This document shows positions 35,658 to 44,930 of a stretch of 64,000 nucleotides of DNA, piece by piece. Each line of letters begins with the position of its first letter. The first letter of the stretch is position 1. Position numbers and translations under genes: made by a program. The DNA is from DASXMT01 sp963803065. GTDB taxonomy: Bacteria > Actinomycetota > Acidimicrobiia > Acidimicrobiales > RAAP-2. A model generated the notes under the pieces. It was given only the letters and a program-made list of their open reading frames with translations, did no database searches and was not told the DNA's origin. Where the stretch lies: positions 1 through 64,000 of the forward strand of contig CAWDKW010000008.1 of assembly GCA_963803065.1 (NCBI GenBank). The letters run 5' to 3'.

Positions 35658-36785
35658 TCAGGCTTTCCCGGCGCTTCCGAACTTGAACACGCGTTGGGAG
35701 TTGCCGGCCAGGATGGCATGTCGCTCATCAGCAGGAACGCCCTCGAAGGTGGCGTTGATGGTCTTCCACGAATAGGGCCAGTCCGTGGTGATGTGCGGGT
35801 AATCACTCGACCACAGCATCCGATCGACGCCGATGTGGTGGCGGCTCTGGACGGCGAAGGGATCGGTGATGAATGCGGCCGGGAAGAACTCGTGCATGTA
35901 CTCGCTGGGCATGCGAGTCAGCTTCGAGTCCCGCAGCGAGGCCTTGCGATGGCGCATGAAGTTGTCGTCGGCCTGGCTCTCGAAGTAGGGGATCCATCCG
36001 CAATCGACCTCGATGAAGGGAACCCGGATGTTGGGGAACCGGTCAAGGACCCCGCCGAAGATGAACTGAAGCATGCGGAGCGGGGCGTCGTAGAAGTGCC
36101 CGGTGCCGGGGAGGGACTCGGCCCGTTGTCGCCCCATCTTGCCGCTCACCAGTCCGACGTGGATGGAGACGGGCATACCCGATGCCTCGATGGCCTCCCA
36201 CACCGCGTCGTCCTCGGGGTTGATCGACAGCTCGCCGTTCGGGTACCGCTGCAGAAGGAACGACACGAAGCCGGGCATCGACGACACCCGCTCGATCTCC
36301 TTGACGCATCCTTCGGCTCCGCGATTGGGAAGCAGTGCTGTTCCACCCAACCGATCGGGGGCTGTTCCGCAGAACTCGGACATGAAGTCGTTGTAGGCAC
36401 GGATCATGTCGTGATGCAGGTCGACGTCCTCGCAGTTGGCGACGTAGGTCCTCGGATAGTTCGACCCGAAGATCAGCTCGGCGTCGACCCCGTCCTGCTG
36501 CATCTCGCTGACCCGGGCAAGAGGGTCGTAGCTTCCCGGGTTGATGTCCTCGTACCGGCACCAGGGCCCCATGTCGGCGGGATCCCGCCCGGCCGTTGCC
36601 CCCCAGCTGAACGGGAGGGACACGTCGTACCCGGGGAAGACCCAGGCGTCGCCCTCGGGGAGGCTCTCCACTTTTGGGACGAGGTCCTGGTGCTTCTTGG
36701 CCACTCGTGACGTCCACACGTCTCGGGGCTCGTTGAGGTGACCATCCGCCGATATGAGCCTGTACGACGCCACTGCAGCAGGCAT
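35658..36785 (-). CDS. Amidohydrolase family 2 (ACMSD-like) protein
   Basis: Metal-dependent TIM-barrel hydrolase/decarboxylase, 375 aa. ISADGHLNEPRDVW at the N-terminus, LIFGSNYPRTY near 103, VSIHVGLVSGKMG near 207, and MLWSSDYPHITTDWP near 331 with the catalytic Asp. The ATG at 36785 follows GGAGGGG; the open frame continues upstream only because the 15-bp repeats happen to be in frame. It forms an operon with the DapA-like gene (3-base gap). Confidence 0.88.
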   Translation of the reverse strand: MPAAVASYRLISADGHLNEPRDVWTSRVAKKHQDLVPKVESLPEGDAWVFPGYDVSLPFSWGATAGRDPADMGPWCRYEDINPGSYDPLARVSEMQQDGVDAELIFGSNYPRTYVANCEDVDLHHDMIRAYNDFMSEFCGTAPDRLGGTALLPNRGAEGCVKEIERVSSMPGFVSFLLQRYPNGELSINPEDDAVWEAIEASGMPVSIHVGLVSGKMGRQRAESLPGTGHFYDAPLRMLQFIFGGVLDRFPNIRVPFIEVDCGWIPYFESQADDNFMRHRKASLRDSKLTRMPSEYMHEFFPAAFITDPFAVQSRHHIGVDRMLWSSDYPHITTDWPYSWKTINATFEGVPADERHAILAGNSQRVFKFGSAGKA

Positions 36786-36825
36786 GACCACCCCTCCTCG
36801 GGGCCTCTGCCCCTGGTGTGAGAGC

Positions 36826-36900
36826 CGAACGACTGTCTCACGAACGACTGTCTCACGAACGACTAGCTCACGAACGACTGTCTCACGAACGACTATCTCA
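36826..36900 (-). repeat. Tandem array, 5 x 15 bp
   Basis: Five consecutive 15-base units, CGAACGACTGTCTCA on the + strand; the third and fifth differ by one or two bases. It begins 40 bases upstream of the amidohydrolase start. It is not a CRISPR because there are no spacers. Confidence 0.9.
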
Positions 36901-37023
36901 CAATCACTTATATGAATGGCATCTAACCATGGTCGGCCGCGAGGGGTCAACCGGTCTCAGGTCGGGAGATGGATGGCGGTACGGCCGGTCTGGGCCGGCT
37001 CGATCGCGGCGGGGCGGCCGGGG

Positions 37024-38169
37024 TCAGCGGTCGGCCGTGAGCACCAACGCGGAGCCGTCCATCATGGCGCCCGACGTCACGACACAGACCTCATGGGCGG
37101 GAGCCTGGCGAGCGCCCCCACGTCCTTGGACCTGCAAGACCGCTTCGGTCACCGTGTTCATTCCGTGCAGGTATCCCTCGGACAGCAGCCCCCCGTGGGT
37201 GTTGGTGGGCAGCGATCCGCCTAGCCGGGTGTTGCCTCCTTGGACGAATGCCCCGGACTGGCCCCGCTCGACCAAGCCCAGCCCCTCGAGCCCGATGAGC
37301 ACGGTAGTCGAGAAGCAGTCGTAGATCTCGGCCAACTGGACGTCCCCGGCCGATATCCCGGCGCGGCCGAACAACCCGGCAGCGAGGTGCGAGGTGTAGT
37401 TCCGGCTGTAGTCGGACCAGAGCAGGTGGTCTCCGATATCCACCCCGGGCCGCGGCCCGGCCCGGTAGGCCCCCGACGCGATGAGGACCGGCGGTTGACG
37501 GAGGTCACGGGCCCGGTCGAGCGACGTGACCACCACTGCGCAAGCGCCGTCCACCTCGACGGTGCAGTCGTCGGCTCGGAAGGGGTCCACGACCATGGGC
37601 GATGCCAGGTACTGGTCCAGGTCGAGAGGGCGCCTCCTGACTGCCCGCTCGTTGGCCTCGGCGTAGTGGCGCTGGTTGAGCACCACCCCGGCCAGGTCGG
37701 CTTCCCCCTGGCCGGTCTCGAACAGGAACCTCTGGCCCCACATGGCCACGTACATGAGATAGGCGTCGTACCCGATGGGGTATCGGAACTGGCCGCCCAT
37801 CCCGGCGAACTGCATGGTGCCCACCCGCGCTGCCGACCTGCCGTTCATCGCCCGGAACACGACGATGGCATCGGCAACGCCGGCCTCGACCAGATTGGCC
37901 GCCAGCCAGACCAGGTAACACGGCGCCTGACCGCCGAGATCGAGGTCGAGGGCCACCTTCAATTCCGGAATGGCGAGGCAAGTGGCCACGGCCTGACAGG
38001 GCACGGAGTCATGCATCACCATGAAGCTGGCAATGCCGTCGACTTCGCTCGCCTCCAAGCCGGCGTCGTCAAGGGCGCTCGAGCACGCCTCGGCCGCCAG
38101 GTCCAGGACGGACCGATCGGACTCCTTGGTGAACGCGGTATAGCCAACGCCGGCGATCGCTGCGGTCAT
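37024..38169 (-). CDS. Thiolase-like lipid-transfer protein (Ltp, aldolase type)
   Basis: Thiolase-superfamily protein, 381 aa. It lacks the thiolase nucleophile motif; that region is DLDLGGQAPCYLVW. The C-terminal NTHGGLLSEGYLHGMN replaces the thiolase GHP loop with GYxHG, as in aldolase-type Ltp2. AEIYDCFSTTVLIGLEGLG near 285 supplies a conserved Tyr. Likely retro-aldol cleavage of a 3-hydroxyacyl-CoA with the DUF35 encoded just upstream (8-base gap). ATG at 38169 follows GAGGAGAAC. Confidence 0.87.
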   Translation of the reverse strand: MTAAIAGVGYTAFTKESDRSVLDLAAEACSSALDDAGLEASEVDGIASFMVMHDSVPCQAVATCLAIPELKVALDLDLGGQAPCYLVWLAANLVEAGVADAIVVFRAMNGRSAARVGTMQFAGMGGQFRYPIGYDAYLMYVAMWGQRFLFETGQGEADLAGVVLNQRHYAEANERAVRRRPLDLDQYLASPMVVDPFRADDCTVEVDGACAVVVTSLDRARDLRQPPVLIASGAYRAGPRPGVDIGDHLLWSDYSRNYTSHLAAGLFGRAGISAGDVQLAEIYDCFSTTVLIGLEGLGLVERGQSGAFVQGGNTRLGGSLPTNTHGGLLSEGYLHGMNTVTEAVLQVQGRGGARQAPAHEVCVVTSGAMMDGSALVLTADR

Positions 38170-38176
38170 GTTCTCC

Positions 38177-38572
38177 TCATGGCGCCGACACCGGCATGAA
38201 GACCAGCTCGGTCCACCCCTCATGGTCCACGAAGCTCGCAGCGACCGCCAGTCCAATGGTTGCGGACTCGTGCGGCTCGATCCGACCGAGCATCCGGCAG
38301 CCGTCGTCGAGCTCGACCGTGGCCACCACATAGGGCGGCTCGACCACCGGAGCATCGCTGAGGGAGCGATGGACCCGTACCCACGAGTACACGGTGCCCG
38401 AGCCGGAGACGGTCCGGTTGACGAGCCGGCGTCCGCCGCACCGCGGGCAACCGGGGAGATGGGGGAAGAAGTCTCGTTCACAGTCCGAGCAGCGGGCCAC
38501 GACGACCTCTCGGCGTCGCAGGCCTTCCCAAAAGACGGCACTGTGGAGGTCGGCATCCGGCCGGATGGCCAC
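38177..38572 (-). CDS. DUF35 Zn-ribbon/OB-fold protein
   Basis: Probable partner of the Ltp at 37024, 131 aa. Zinc ribbon CSDC near 29 and CPRC near 42, then an OB fold (GTVYSWVRVH, VATVELDDGCRMLG). GTG at 38572. Unlike the other two pairs the order here is DUF35 first, then Ltp, and the genes do not overlap. Confidence 0.86.
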   Translation of the reverse strand: MAIRPDADLHSAVFWEGLRRREVVVARCSDCERDFFPHLPGCPRCGGRRLVNRTVSGSGTVYSWVRVHRSLSDAPVVEPPYVVATVELDDGCRMLGRIEPHESATIGLAVAASFVDHEGWTELVFMPVSAP

Positions 38573-38622
38573 CGCTCGCTAGTCCGTTCCCGTGCCCGGG
38601 ACTTGTACGCCGCGGTTTCCAT

Positions 38623-39432
38623 TCAGGGCAGTTGGCTGCTTACGTTGCCGTAGTCATCCCGGACCAGCCCGGCGATGACGGTGCGACTGTAGGAGAACGG
38701 GTAGGCGGCAGCCGGTCGCTCGAGCAGGTGCCGGTGGGCGACCGCTTCCGCCCCTTGATCGTCACCGGCCGCGATCCGTTCCAAGAGAGCCTCGTGGTCC
38801 GCCAGGCTCTGCTCGCGGAAGGCCAAGTCTTTGAACAATGGTGACGGCTCGCTCTCCCCGGCCAGCAGGCCACGCACCTGGGCTGACCACAACGATTCGA
38901 GCGTGCCCACCACCAGGATCATGGTCTCGTTGCCGCAGCTGTTGACCATCTCCTCGTGGAAGCGGCGCGCCGAGGCCATATAGCGGGCCGGTTCGTCGAT
39001 GACAGCCCGGCTCTCGTCCAAGGCAGCCCGAAGTCGAGGAACGACCGTGCGATCCCTGTCGGGGCGTCGGGCACACTCGGCCGCACAAGGAATCTCCAGT
39101 TGGACCAGCGCGTGGGAGACATCGCCCAGCGACACGGATGATGCCTGCATCACCAGCGCCAGCATGTAGGCCACCTTCTCCACCTTGGGCTGGAGGACCA
39201 CCGCCCCTCCGACGTTGCCCCGCTTCACGCTGACGAGACCCTCGGTCTCGAGAATCCGGAGCGCCTCGCGGATCGACGGTGGACTGACTCCGAACTCGTC
39301 CAGAAGATCCTCTTGCTTGGGAAGGTTCGCCCCGTCGGCAAACTCGGAGGCCAGAATCCTGTCGCGGAGATTGACGGCAATCAACTCGGCCAGTCGAGGC
39401 TGCCTCAATTGGAGATGTCGCCGGGCCTTCAT
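38623..39432 (-). CDS. GntR/FadR-family regulator with FCD domain
   Basis: Transcription factor, 269 aa: winged helix at about 14-80 (NLRDRILASEF, LLDEFGVSPPSIREALRILETEG), then an FCD effector domain with metal-ligand histidines in RRFHEEM, DHEALLERI and AVAHRHLLER. ATG at 39432 has GAAGGTG upstream; longer frames are not supported. Located upstream of, and codirectional with, DUF35-Ltp, which it likely controls. FCD regulators usually sense carboxylic acids or CoA-pathway intermediates. Confidence 0.9.
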   Translation of the reverse strand: MKARRHLQLRQPRLAELIAVNLRDRILASEFADGANLPKQEDLLDEFGVSPPSIREALRILETEGLVSVKRGNVGGAVVLQPKVEKVAYMLALVMQASSVSLGDVSHALVQLEIPCAAECARRPDRDRTVVPRLRAALDESRAVIDEPARYMASARRFHEEMVNSCGNETMILVVGTLESLWSAQVRGLLAGESEPSPLFKDLAFREQSLADHEALLERIAAGDDQGAEAVAHRHLLERPAAAYPFSYSRTVIAGLVRDDYGNVSSQLP

Positions 39433-39615
39433 GGTCACCTTCGGTCGTATGCCCTGGGTTGACAACGTAGGGAACGGTGCACCGCTGGGGGGCGGGCGCT
39501 CGACGTAACGCTCCCGTGGGACGGTGCCCCACACCCTCCTCGCCGGGAACGTCGGACAGTGTATGCCACCGCTGCCCAATTCGACATCATTGTGACTCCA
39601 TGAGGCGTGCCCCCA

Positions 39616-40371
39616 TCAGGCCATGTGTATCCCGCCGTTGATCCGCAGTACCTGTCCAGTCATGAACGATGCACCTGCCGAGATCAGAAAGGCGATGCCC
39701 GCGGCGATCTCCCCGGGCTGCCCCGCTCGGGCCATGGGGATGCGGTGGGCCGTCGCTGTCGCTTGCTCGCCTGCATCGGCGCCCTCCGCCGGGACCGACG
39801 CGGTGTCTGCCGATGGGAGGACCGGGCCAGGAGCCACCACGTTGACTCTGACCGTCGGAGCGGCTTCCAGGGCCAGGACCCGGCTGAACGACTCGATCCC
39901 CCCTTTGCTGGCGGAATAGGCGGCGAATCCCTCTCGCGGTGCGGCGGCCAAGATCGATGAAACGTTGACGATGCTCCCGCCACCAGTCTTGAGCATGCGC
40001 GACAGCGCCGCCCGGCAACAGCAGAAGACGCCCGTGAGATTGGTGACGATGACCTTGTCCCAGAGCTCGTCGGACATCTCGATCACCCGCTCGGCCGGGT
40101 ACACGCCCACGACGTTGGCCAAGGCGTCGATCTTCCCGAACCGGCTGTCCACCTGCTCGAAGAGCTGATCGATGCTCTTGCGGGAACGCTGATCGAACGG
40201 CATGGCCAGGACCGTCGCCTGCTTCTGTTGGCAATGGCTGGCCGTCGAGGCCAGCCATTCCTCGTTGGAGTCGGCGAGGACCAGATTGACGTCCTGTTCG
40301 GCGACGAGCTCGGCTGTCGCCTTGCCGATACCGTGACCGGCCCCGGTGACGACGATCGTGTCCTGTGACAT
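39616..40371 (-). CDS. SDR-family oxidoreductase
   Basis: Short-chain dehydrogenase, 251 aa, paralogue of 17013. TGAGHGIG near 8-15, altered NNAG (NVVGVYP), SSILAA with YSASKGG, and MTGQVLRINGG near the C-terminus. ATG at 40371 follows CAGGGAG. Shares a divergent promoter region with the CoA ligase at 40643, so it may oxidise an alcohol in that pathway. Confidence 0.88.
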   Translation of the reverse strand: MSQDTIVVTGAGHGIGKATAELVAEQDVNLVLADSNEEWLASTASHCQQKQATVLAMPFDQRSRKSIDQLFEQVDSRFGKIDALANVVGVYPAERVIEMSDELWDKVIVTNLTGVFCCCRAALSRMLKTGGGSIVNVSSILAAAPREGFAAYSASKGGIESFSRVLALEAAPTVRVNVVAPGPVLPSADTASVPAEGADAGEQATATAHRIPMARAGQPGEIAAGIAFLISAGASFMTGQVLRINGGIHMA

Positions 40372-40455
40372 GACTCCCTGTCACTCTCCCGTCCCTGTCC
40401 CTCGCCGCTGCGTCACCGGTGCCTGGACCTCGTGCCGATGTGCCCGAAGCGTCTA

Positions 40456-40485
40456 TTGACCGAAGTGTTAGCAATCCTTTATAGT
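40456..40485 (+). promoter_or_regulatory. Candidate sigma70-type promoter
   Basis: TTGACC (40456-40461), 18-base spacer, TATAGT (40480-40485), in an AT-richer patch. Gives a leader of about 150 bases to the CoA ligase at 40643. The best -35/-10 pair I see in the window. Confidence 0.55.
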
Positions 40486-40642
40486 TAACCAGCTCGTTAG
40501 TGCACCGAGCCAATCTCGCCGGGCGTACACCAGCGTTGGGCTCCCGTCGAGGGCCCGAGCGGTACGAGGTCGCTGGCCATGGCCCCTGGCTGGTATTCGA
40601 TCCACCGGGAGAGGGGACGAGGTCGTTGTTCGGTAGGGGGCG

Positions 40643-42271
40643 ATGGTGAGCGGGCGACGATCGATCCCCTTGGACACCGTGACCGATCCCCCCACCCGTC
40701 AGCGGTACCTCGCCGAGGGGCTGTGGGACGACACCACCTTGGCCGGGCGCGTCCGACACCACGGTTCGGCCATGCCCGATGACATCGCCGTCATCGACGA
40801 CGCCGGTTGCTACAGCTTTGGCCGCCTCTGCTCGGACGCTTCTGCCGTCGCTGCGAGCTTGTCCGAGCGTGGCGTCGAGCATGGGACGGTCGTGTCGGTC
40901 CAACTTCCCAATTGCTACGAGTTCGCCGTCGTGGCCGTGGCCGTGCAATCGATCGGTGCGGTGATCAATCCCCTGTTGCCCAACTACCGGGCCCGGGAGC
41001 TCGCGGCGGTGTTCACGACCGCTGGCCCACGGGTCATCGTCACACCTGGGGAGTACCGCGGATTCGATCACCGCGCTCTGGTGACCGAGGTGGCGGAGTC
41101 TACGGGCCTACGGCCGCACCATGTGGTGGTCGGTGGCGAAGCTGGCCCCGATGCGACGGCGTACGTCCAGCTGGTGAAGGCCACCAATGCCCCACTGAAG
41201 GGCGGCCGGCCCGAGTCCGTGTCCGAGCTCATCTTCACGTCGGGAACCGAGGCGCGGCCCAAGGCCATTATGCACACCGAGCAGACGGCCAACTTCAGTG
41301 TCAGGATCGCTCATGACGACCTCGGCCTCTCTCGGGACGACGTGGTTTGGATGCCGTCGCCACTCGGACACTCGACGGGCTTCAACTATGGGCTGCGGTT
41401 CGCCCTCTACCATGGACTTCGACTCGTCTTGCAAGACCGGTGGGACGGCGAGGCGGCGGCCGCTCTGGTCCGGGAGGAAGAGTGCACGTACACCTTGGCT
41501 GCAGCCACTTTTCTCCAAGACCTGGTGGAGGCGGCCGACCGTGGTGGCGTGCCCCTCGGGTCCCTCCGGTTCTTCGGGTGCGGGGGCGCCGCGGTGCCAC
41601 CGGCCTTGGTCGATGCGGCCGGGGAGCGCGGTGTTCAGGTCCTGCGCCTCTACGGATCCACCGAAGTGCTGGTGGGGACGTGGAACCGACCGACCTCGAG
41701 CCTCGAGCATCGGCGACACAGCGACGGGGCGCCCCTGAGCCACGTGGACATCGAGGTCCGAGACGAGGGCGGTGACCCCGTCGCCCCCGGCCAGCCCGGC
41801 GAGCTCGCCGTTCGAGGCCCGAACACCTGCGTGGGTTACTTTGACGATCCCGAGCGCACGGCCTCCACATTTGTGGGCGGATGGGTGTTGAGCGGGGATC
41901 TGGTCGCCGAAGATGAGGACGGCTACGTGACCGTGGTCGGGCGCAAGAAGGAGATCATCATTCGAGGGGGAATCAACATCACCCCGCGTGAGATCGAGGA
42001 GATGCTCATCCTCTTCCCAGAGGTCGAGCGGGCGGCCGTCGTCGGCCTGCCCGACGAGCGGCTGGGTGAGCGGATGTGCGCGTGCGTGGTCCTCCACCGC
42101 GGTGCGTGCCTCGACTTGGCCACCACGGTTGCCCGCCTCAAGGAGGAAGGTCTTGCCACCTACAAGCTTCCCGAGCGCCTGGAAGTAGTCGAAAGCCTTC
42201 CCACCACGCCATCGGGGAAGATCCCCAAGCATGAGATCATCCGAGCCATCATGCAGTCAGACAGCGAATAA
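40643..42271 (+). CDS. AMP-dependent acyl-CoA ligase
   Basis: Adenylate-forming acid:CoA ligase, 542 aa. AMP-binding loop FTSGTEARPKAIMHTE near 199-214, LYGSTEVL near 337, SGDLVAED with GRKKEIIIRGG near 434, and the catalytic Lys in SGKIPKHEI near 530. The YLAEGLWDDTTLAG start resembles cyclohexanecarboxylate-CoA ligase-type enzymes. ATG at 40643 follows GTAGGGGGCG. Operon with the enoyl-CoA hydratase 8 bases downstream. Confidence 0.88.
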   Translation: MVSGRRSIPLDTVTDPPTRQRYLAEGLWDDTTLAGRVRHHGSAMPDDIAVIDDAGCYSFGRLCSDASAVAASLSERGVEHGTVVSVQLPNCYEFAVVAVAVQSIGAVINPLLPNYRARELAAVFTTAGPRVIVTPGEYRGFDHRALVTEVAESTGLRPHHVVVGGEAGPDATAYVQLVKATNAPLKGGRPESVSELIFTSGTEARPKAIMHTEQTANFSVRIAHDDLGLSRDDVVWMPSPLGHSTGFNYGLRFALYHGLRLVLQDRWDGEAAAALVREEECTYTLAAATFLQDLVEAADRGGVPLGSLRFFGCGGAAVPPALVDAAGERGVQVLRLYGSTEVLVGTWNRPTSSLEHRRHSDGAPLSHVDIEVRDEGGDPVAPGQPGELAVRGPNTCVGYFDDPERTASTFVGGWVLSGDLVAEDEDGYVTVVGRKKEIIIRGGINITPREIEEMLILFPEVERAAVVGLPDERLGERMCACVVLHRGACLDLATTVARLKEEGLATYKLPERLEVVESLPTTPSGKIPKHEIIRAIMQSDSE

Positions 42272-42279
42272 GGAGTCCG

Positions 42280-43095
42280 GTGGGCACCGCACCTCTCGTG
42301 TTGATCGAACGGCTCGCCCTGGCCCGGCGTTCAGCCGTGGCCGGGGTTGTGCGCCTCAACCGGCCCGATCAGCTGAACCCCATCGACGGTCGGGTCCTCG
42401 AGGAGCTCGACGCGGCGGTGACGGATCTGGTCGACGACAGCAAGGTCCGGGCCATCCTGATCACCGGGGCCGGACGCGCGTTCAGCGCCGGGGGTGACCT
42501 CAAGGCGTACGTGGCTCTCCAGCGCGATCCGGTCCGGTTCCCCCGCTTCGTGAGCGAGCTCCATCGGGTCTTCGGTCGACTGCGCGCGCTGCCCGTCCCG
42601 GTGGTGGCCCTGGTGAACGGGGTGACGGCTGCAGGTGGCCTCGAGCTCCTCCTCAACTGTGACTTCGCCATCGCCGGTGCGGCCGCCCGGATCGGCGATG
42701 GGCATCTCAACTTCGGCCAGATGGGCGGGGGAGGGGTGCTGACTCTCCTGCCCCGGGCGATCGGGCGGGCTCGGGCCGCCGAGCTGTTGCTCAGCGGTCG
42801 TTTCCTCGGTGCCGACGAGGCGCTGGCCTGGGGGCTGGTCAGCCGGGTGGTGGCCGACGAGGGCCTGCTCGATGCCGGGCTGGACTTCGCCCGCCAGGTG
42901 GCCGAGAAGAGCCCCTTGGCCGTGGCCAACGCCAAGCAGGTGATGCACGACGTGTGGTCGGACAACGGAAGCGTGGCGTCGGGGCTCGAGTACGAGCTGT
43001 CCCGCGATGCCTACTATTGCCTCACGTCATTCGATGCCGCCGAGGGCCTTGCTGCATTTGCCGAAAAGCGTCGCCCTCGGTTCCGGGGACGCTGA
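42280..43095 (+). CDS. Enoyl-CoA hydratase/isomerase (crotonase family)
   Basis: Crotonase-fold enzyme, 271 aa. Oxyanion-hole segments ITGAGRAFSAGGDLKAY near 60 and NGVTAAGGLELLLNCD near 112. Possible active-site segment FGQMGGGGVL near 144; the usual Glu positions are not clear, so isomerase or CoA-hydrolase activity is possible. GTG at 42280 follows AGGAG. Tandem with the CoA ligase, suggesting consecutive steps. Confidence 0.88.
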   Translation: MGTAPLVLIERLALARRSAVAGVVRLNRPDQLNPIDGRVLEELDAAVTDLVDDSKVRAILITGAGRAFSAGGDLKAYVALQRDPVRFPRFVSELHRVFGRLRALPVPVVALVNGVTAAGGLELLLNCDFAIAGAAARIGDGHLNFGQMGGGGVLTLLPRAIGRARAAELLLSGRFLGADEALAWGLVSRVVADEGLLDAGLDFARQVAEKSPLAVANAKQVMHDVWSDNGSVASGLEYELSRDAYYCLTSFDAAEGLAAFAEKRRPRFRGR

Positions 43096-43108
43096 GCTCG
43101 AGCCTCGG

Positions 43109-43125
43109 GCGCCGCACGCCGGCGC
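43109..43125. terminator. Hairpin between convergent genes
   Basis: GCGCCG and CGGCGC around a five-base loop, exactly in the 31-bp gap between the hydratase and LLM stop codons. No T-tract. Confidence 0.45.
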
Positions 43126-43126
43126 G

Positions 43127-44092
43127 TCAGCGGAGGTGGGGGAGCACCTTGTCGGCGAACAGCTGCAGTCCCTCCCAGCCGATATCGGGATCGAGCCCAC
43201 CGACCAACGGCTTGAAGGCCAGGGTGTCCCCGGTGGCGGCAATGGCCAGGCACTCGTCCGGCGTGACCACCCGGTAGGGCCCCGAGGCCCGCAGCTCGTC
43301 GGGACCGGTGCTGGCGCTGAACGCACCCTTCCGGGCGCCGATCCAGCTGGCGTACTCGTTGTTGTCGTGCATGGCGTAGGGAGCGATCCGGGCCCAGTCC
43401 CGGTCGGGATCGTCGGATACAAAGAGGTAACTTCCGGCGCTGGCACCGCCCTCGTCCCGGACGGGGGCGGGCTTGCCCAGGGCGGTCAGCTCGTCCAGGT
43501 ACAGCTGGTACAGCTTGGGCGAGAGGGGCTGGTAGTCGTCGGCGATCCTGGCCGCCCGCCGGGCGCTGGCCGGCGAAGCCCCGCCCATCGCGATCAGCGG
43601 CCGCGGGCGCTGGGCCGGACGGGGGAGGACGCGGACCGTCCGTCCCCGGTACTGGAATGGCTCCCCCGTCCACGCCGACTTGAGCGTCGCTACCGCCTCT
43701 TCCATCAGGGAGGGGCGGCGCTTCATCTCGACGCCCAGCTGCTCGTACTCCTCGGGCCGGTAGCCCAGTCCCACCGTCAGCCGCAGCCGGCCGGCACTGA
43801 TCAGGTCGAGCACGGCCAGGTCCTCGGCGGCCCGCAGCGGGTGGTAGAGGGGCAGCAACACCAGGGACAACCGGATGAGCAGGCGCTCCGAGCTACCGGC
43901 CAGCGCCGCGCCCAGGATCATGGGCGAGGGCAGGTAGCCGTCGCTGGTGGCGTGGTGCTCGGTGAGCGTCACGCTGGCGAAGCCCCGGGCGTCGGCCCAG
44001 GCGCACTGCTCCACCGCCGCCCGGTAGAGGGCGTCGGCCGGCGCACCGCTGTCCGGCGCGCGCATGTCGTAGAGGAGGCTGAGATGGTTCAA
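43127..44092 (-). CDS. LLM-class (F420-type) oxidoreductase
   Basis: Luciferase-like oxidoreductase, about 321 aa. VTLTEHHATSDGYLPSPM near 42, RLLIRLSLVLLPLYHP near 70, GRLRLTVGLGYRPEEYEQ near 98, and PLIAMGGASPASARRAAR near 157. This belongs to a different LLM subgroup from the other two. The start is uncertain: TTG at 44092 begins the expected first strand (LNHLSLLYD), but no ribosome site is seen. Probably cotranscribed with the SDR upstream. Confidence 0.84.
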   Translation of the reverse strand: MNHLSLLYDMRAPDSGAPADALYRAAVEQCAWADARGFASVTLTEHHATSDGYLPSPMILGAALAGSSERLLIRLSLVLLPLYHPLRAAEDLAVLDLISAGRLRLTVGLGYRPEEYEQLGVEMKRRPSLMEEAVATLKSAWTGEPFQYRGRTVRVLPRPAQRPRPLIAMGGASPASARRAARIADDYQPLSPKLYQLYLDELTALGKPAPVRDEGGASAGSYLFVSDDPDRDWARIAPYAMHDNNEYASWIGARKGAFSASTGPDELRASGPYRVVTPDECLAIAATGDTLAFKPLVGGLDPDIGWEGLQLFADKVLPHLR

Positions 44093-44109
44093 GACGGGCG
44101 GTCCATCGT

Positions 44110-44889
44110 TCAGCCGACCATGACGCCGCCGGCGTCGGCATTGATCGACTGGCCGGTGATGGCGCTGGACGCATCGCTCGCCAGGAACAGGGCCAGCTCG
44201 GCGACCTCCTCGGGCGAGCTGATCTTGCGGAGGGGCACGTTGGCCGCCCACTGGCGGCGCAGGTCGTCGGCCGAGACCCCCTGTTCCCCGGCGATCCGGT
44301 CCAAGTAGCGCTGGAGGAGCTCGGTGTCGATGCTGCCCGGAACCAGGCAGTTGACGCGGATGCCGTGCGGGCCGGCCTCGAGCGCGGAGACCTTGGTCAG
44401 GGTCCGGAGCGCCGCCTTGGCCACGGCGTAGTGGCTCTTGCGGGGCATGCCGTTGTAGCCCGCGGTCGAAGAGAAATTGACGATCGATCCGGACTCCTGC
44501 CCGAGCATGCACTGGGACAGGACCTCTCGGGTGCAGAGCATGGCCGCTGTCACGTCGATGGCGATGGTGCTGTTCCAGTTGTCCAGGGTCTGCTCCCAGA
44601 TGAAGCGATCGGTTCCCGGTTGGGCCGCGTTGTTCAACAGTACGTCGACCCGGCCGAACCGGTCGATGGTCTCGGCCACCAGGTTCGCCACCTGGCCCTC
44701 GTCGGTGACGTCGGTCGGCACCACCAGGACCGGCCCGGACACCTGCGAGGCCGTCTCCACCAGTGGTTCGGCACGGCGTCCGGCGAGGACCACGGGAGCG
44801 CCCTCGGCCGAGAATCGATCGGCCATGACGCGACCGAGGCCTTCGCCCGCACCCGTGATGATCGTCACCTTGTCCTGCACGATCCCCAT
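44110..44889 (-). CDS. SDR-family oxidoreductase
   Basis: Short-chain dehydrogenase, 259 aa. TGAGEGLG near 12-19, NNAAQ, catalytic FSSTAGY with HYAVAKAAL, and ITGQSINADAGG at the C-terminus. ATG at 44889 follows GAAGGGA. Middle gene of the SnoaL-SDR-LLM operon. Typical of 3-hydroxyacyl or cyclic alcohol dehydrogenases; substrate unknown. Confidence 0.9.
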   Translation of the reverse strand: MGIVQDKVTIITGAGEGLGRVMADRFSAEGAPVVLAGRRAEPLVETASQVSGPVLVVPTDVTDEGQVANLVAETIDRFGRVDVLLNNAAQPGTDRFIWEQTLDNWNSTIAIDVTAAMLCTREVLSQCMLGQESGSIVNFSSTAGYNGMPRKSHYAVAKAALRTLTKVSALEAGPHGIRVNCLVPGSIDTELLQRYLDRIAGEQGVSADDLRRQWAANVPLRKISSPEEVAELALFLASDASSAITGQSINADAGGVMVG

Positions 44890-44930
44890 CGCTTGTTCCC
44901 TTCGTCCGGTGGTTGCGGTGCCCGGGGAGC

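Noticed and set aside
36826..36900. Possible CRISPR array
   Set aside because: The units are 15 bp and directly adjacent, with no spacers and no cas genes; the same holds for the 28-bp array at 55730.
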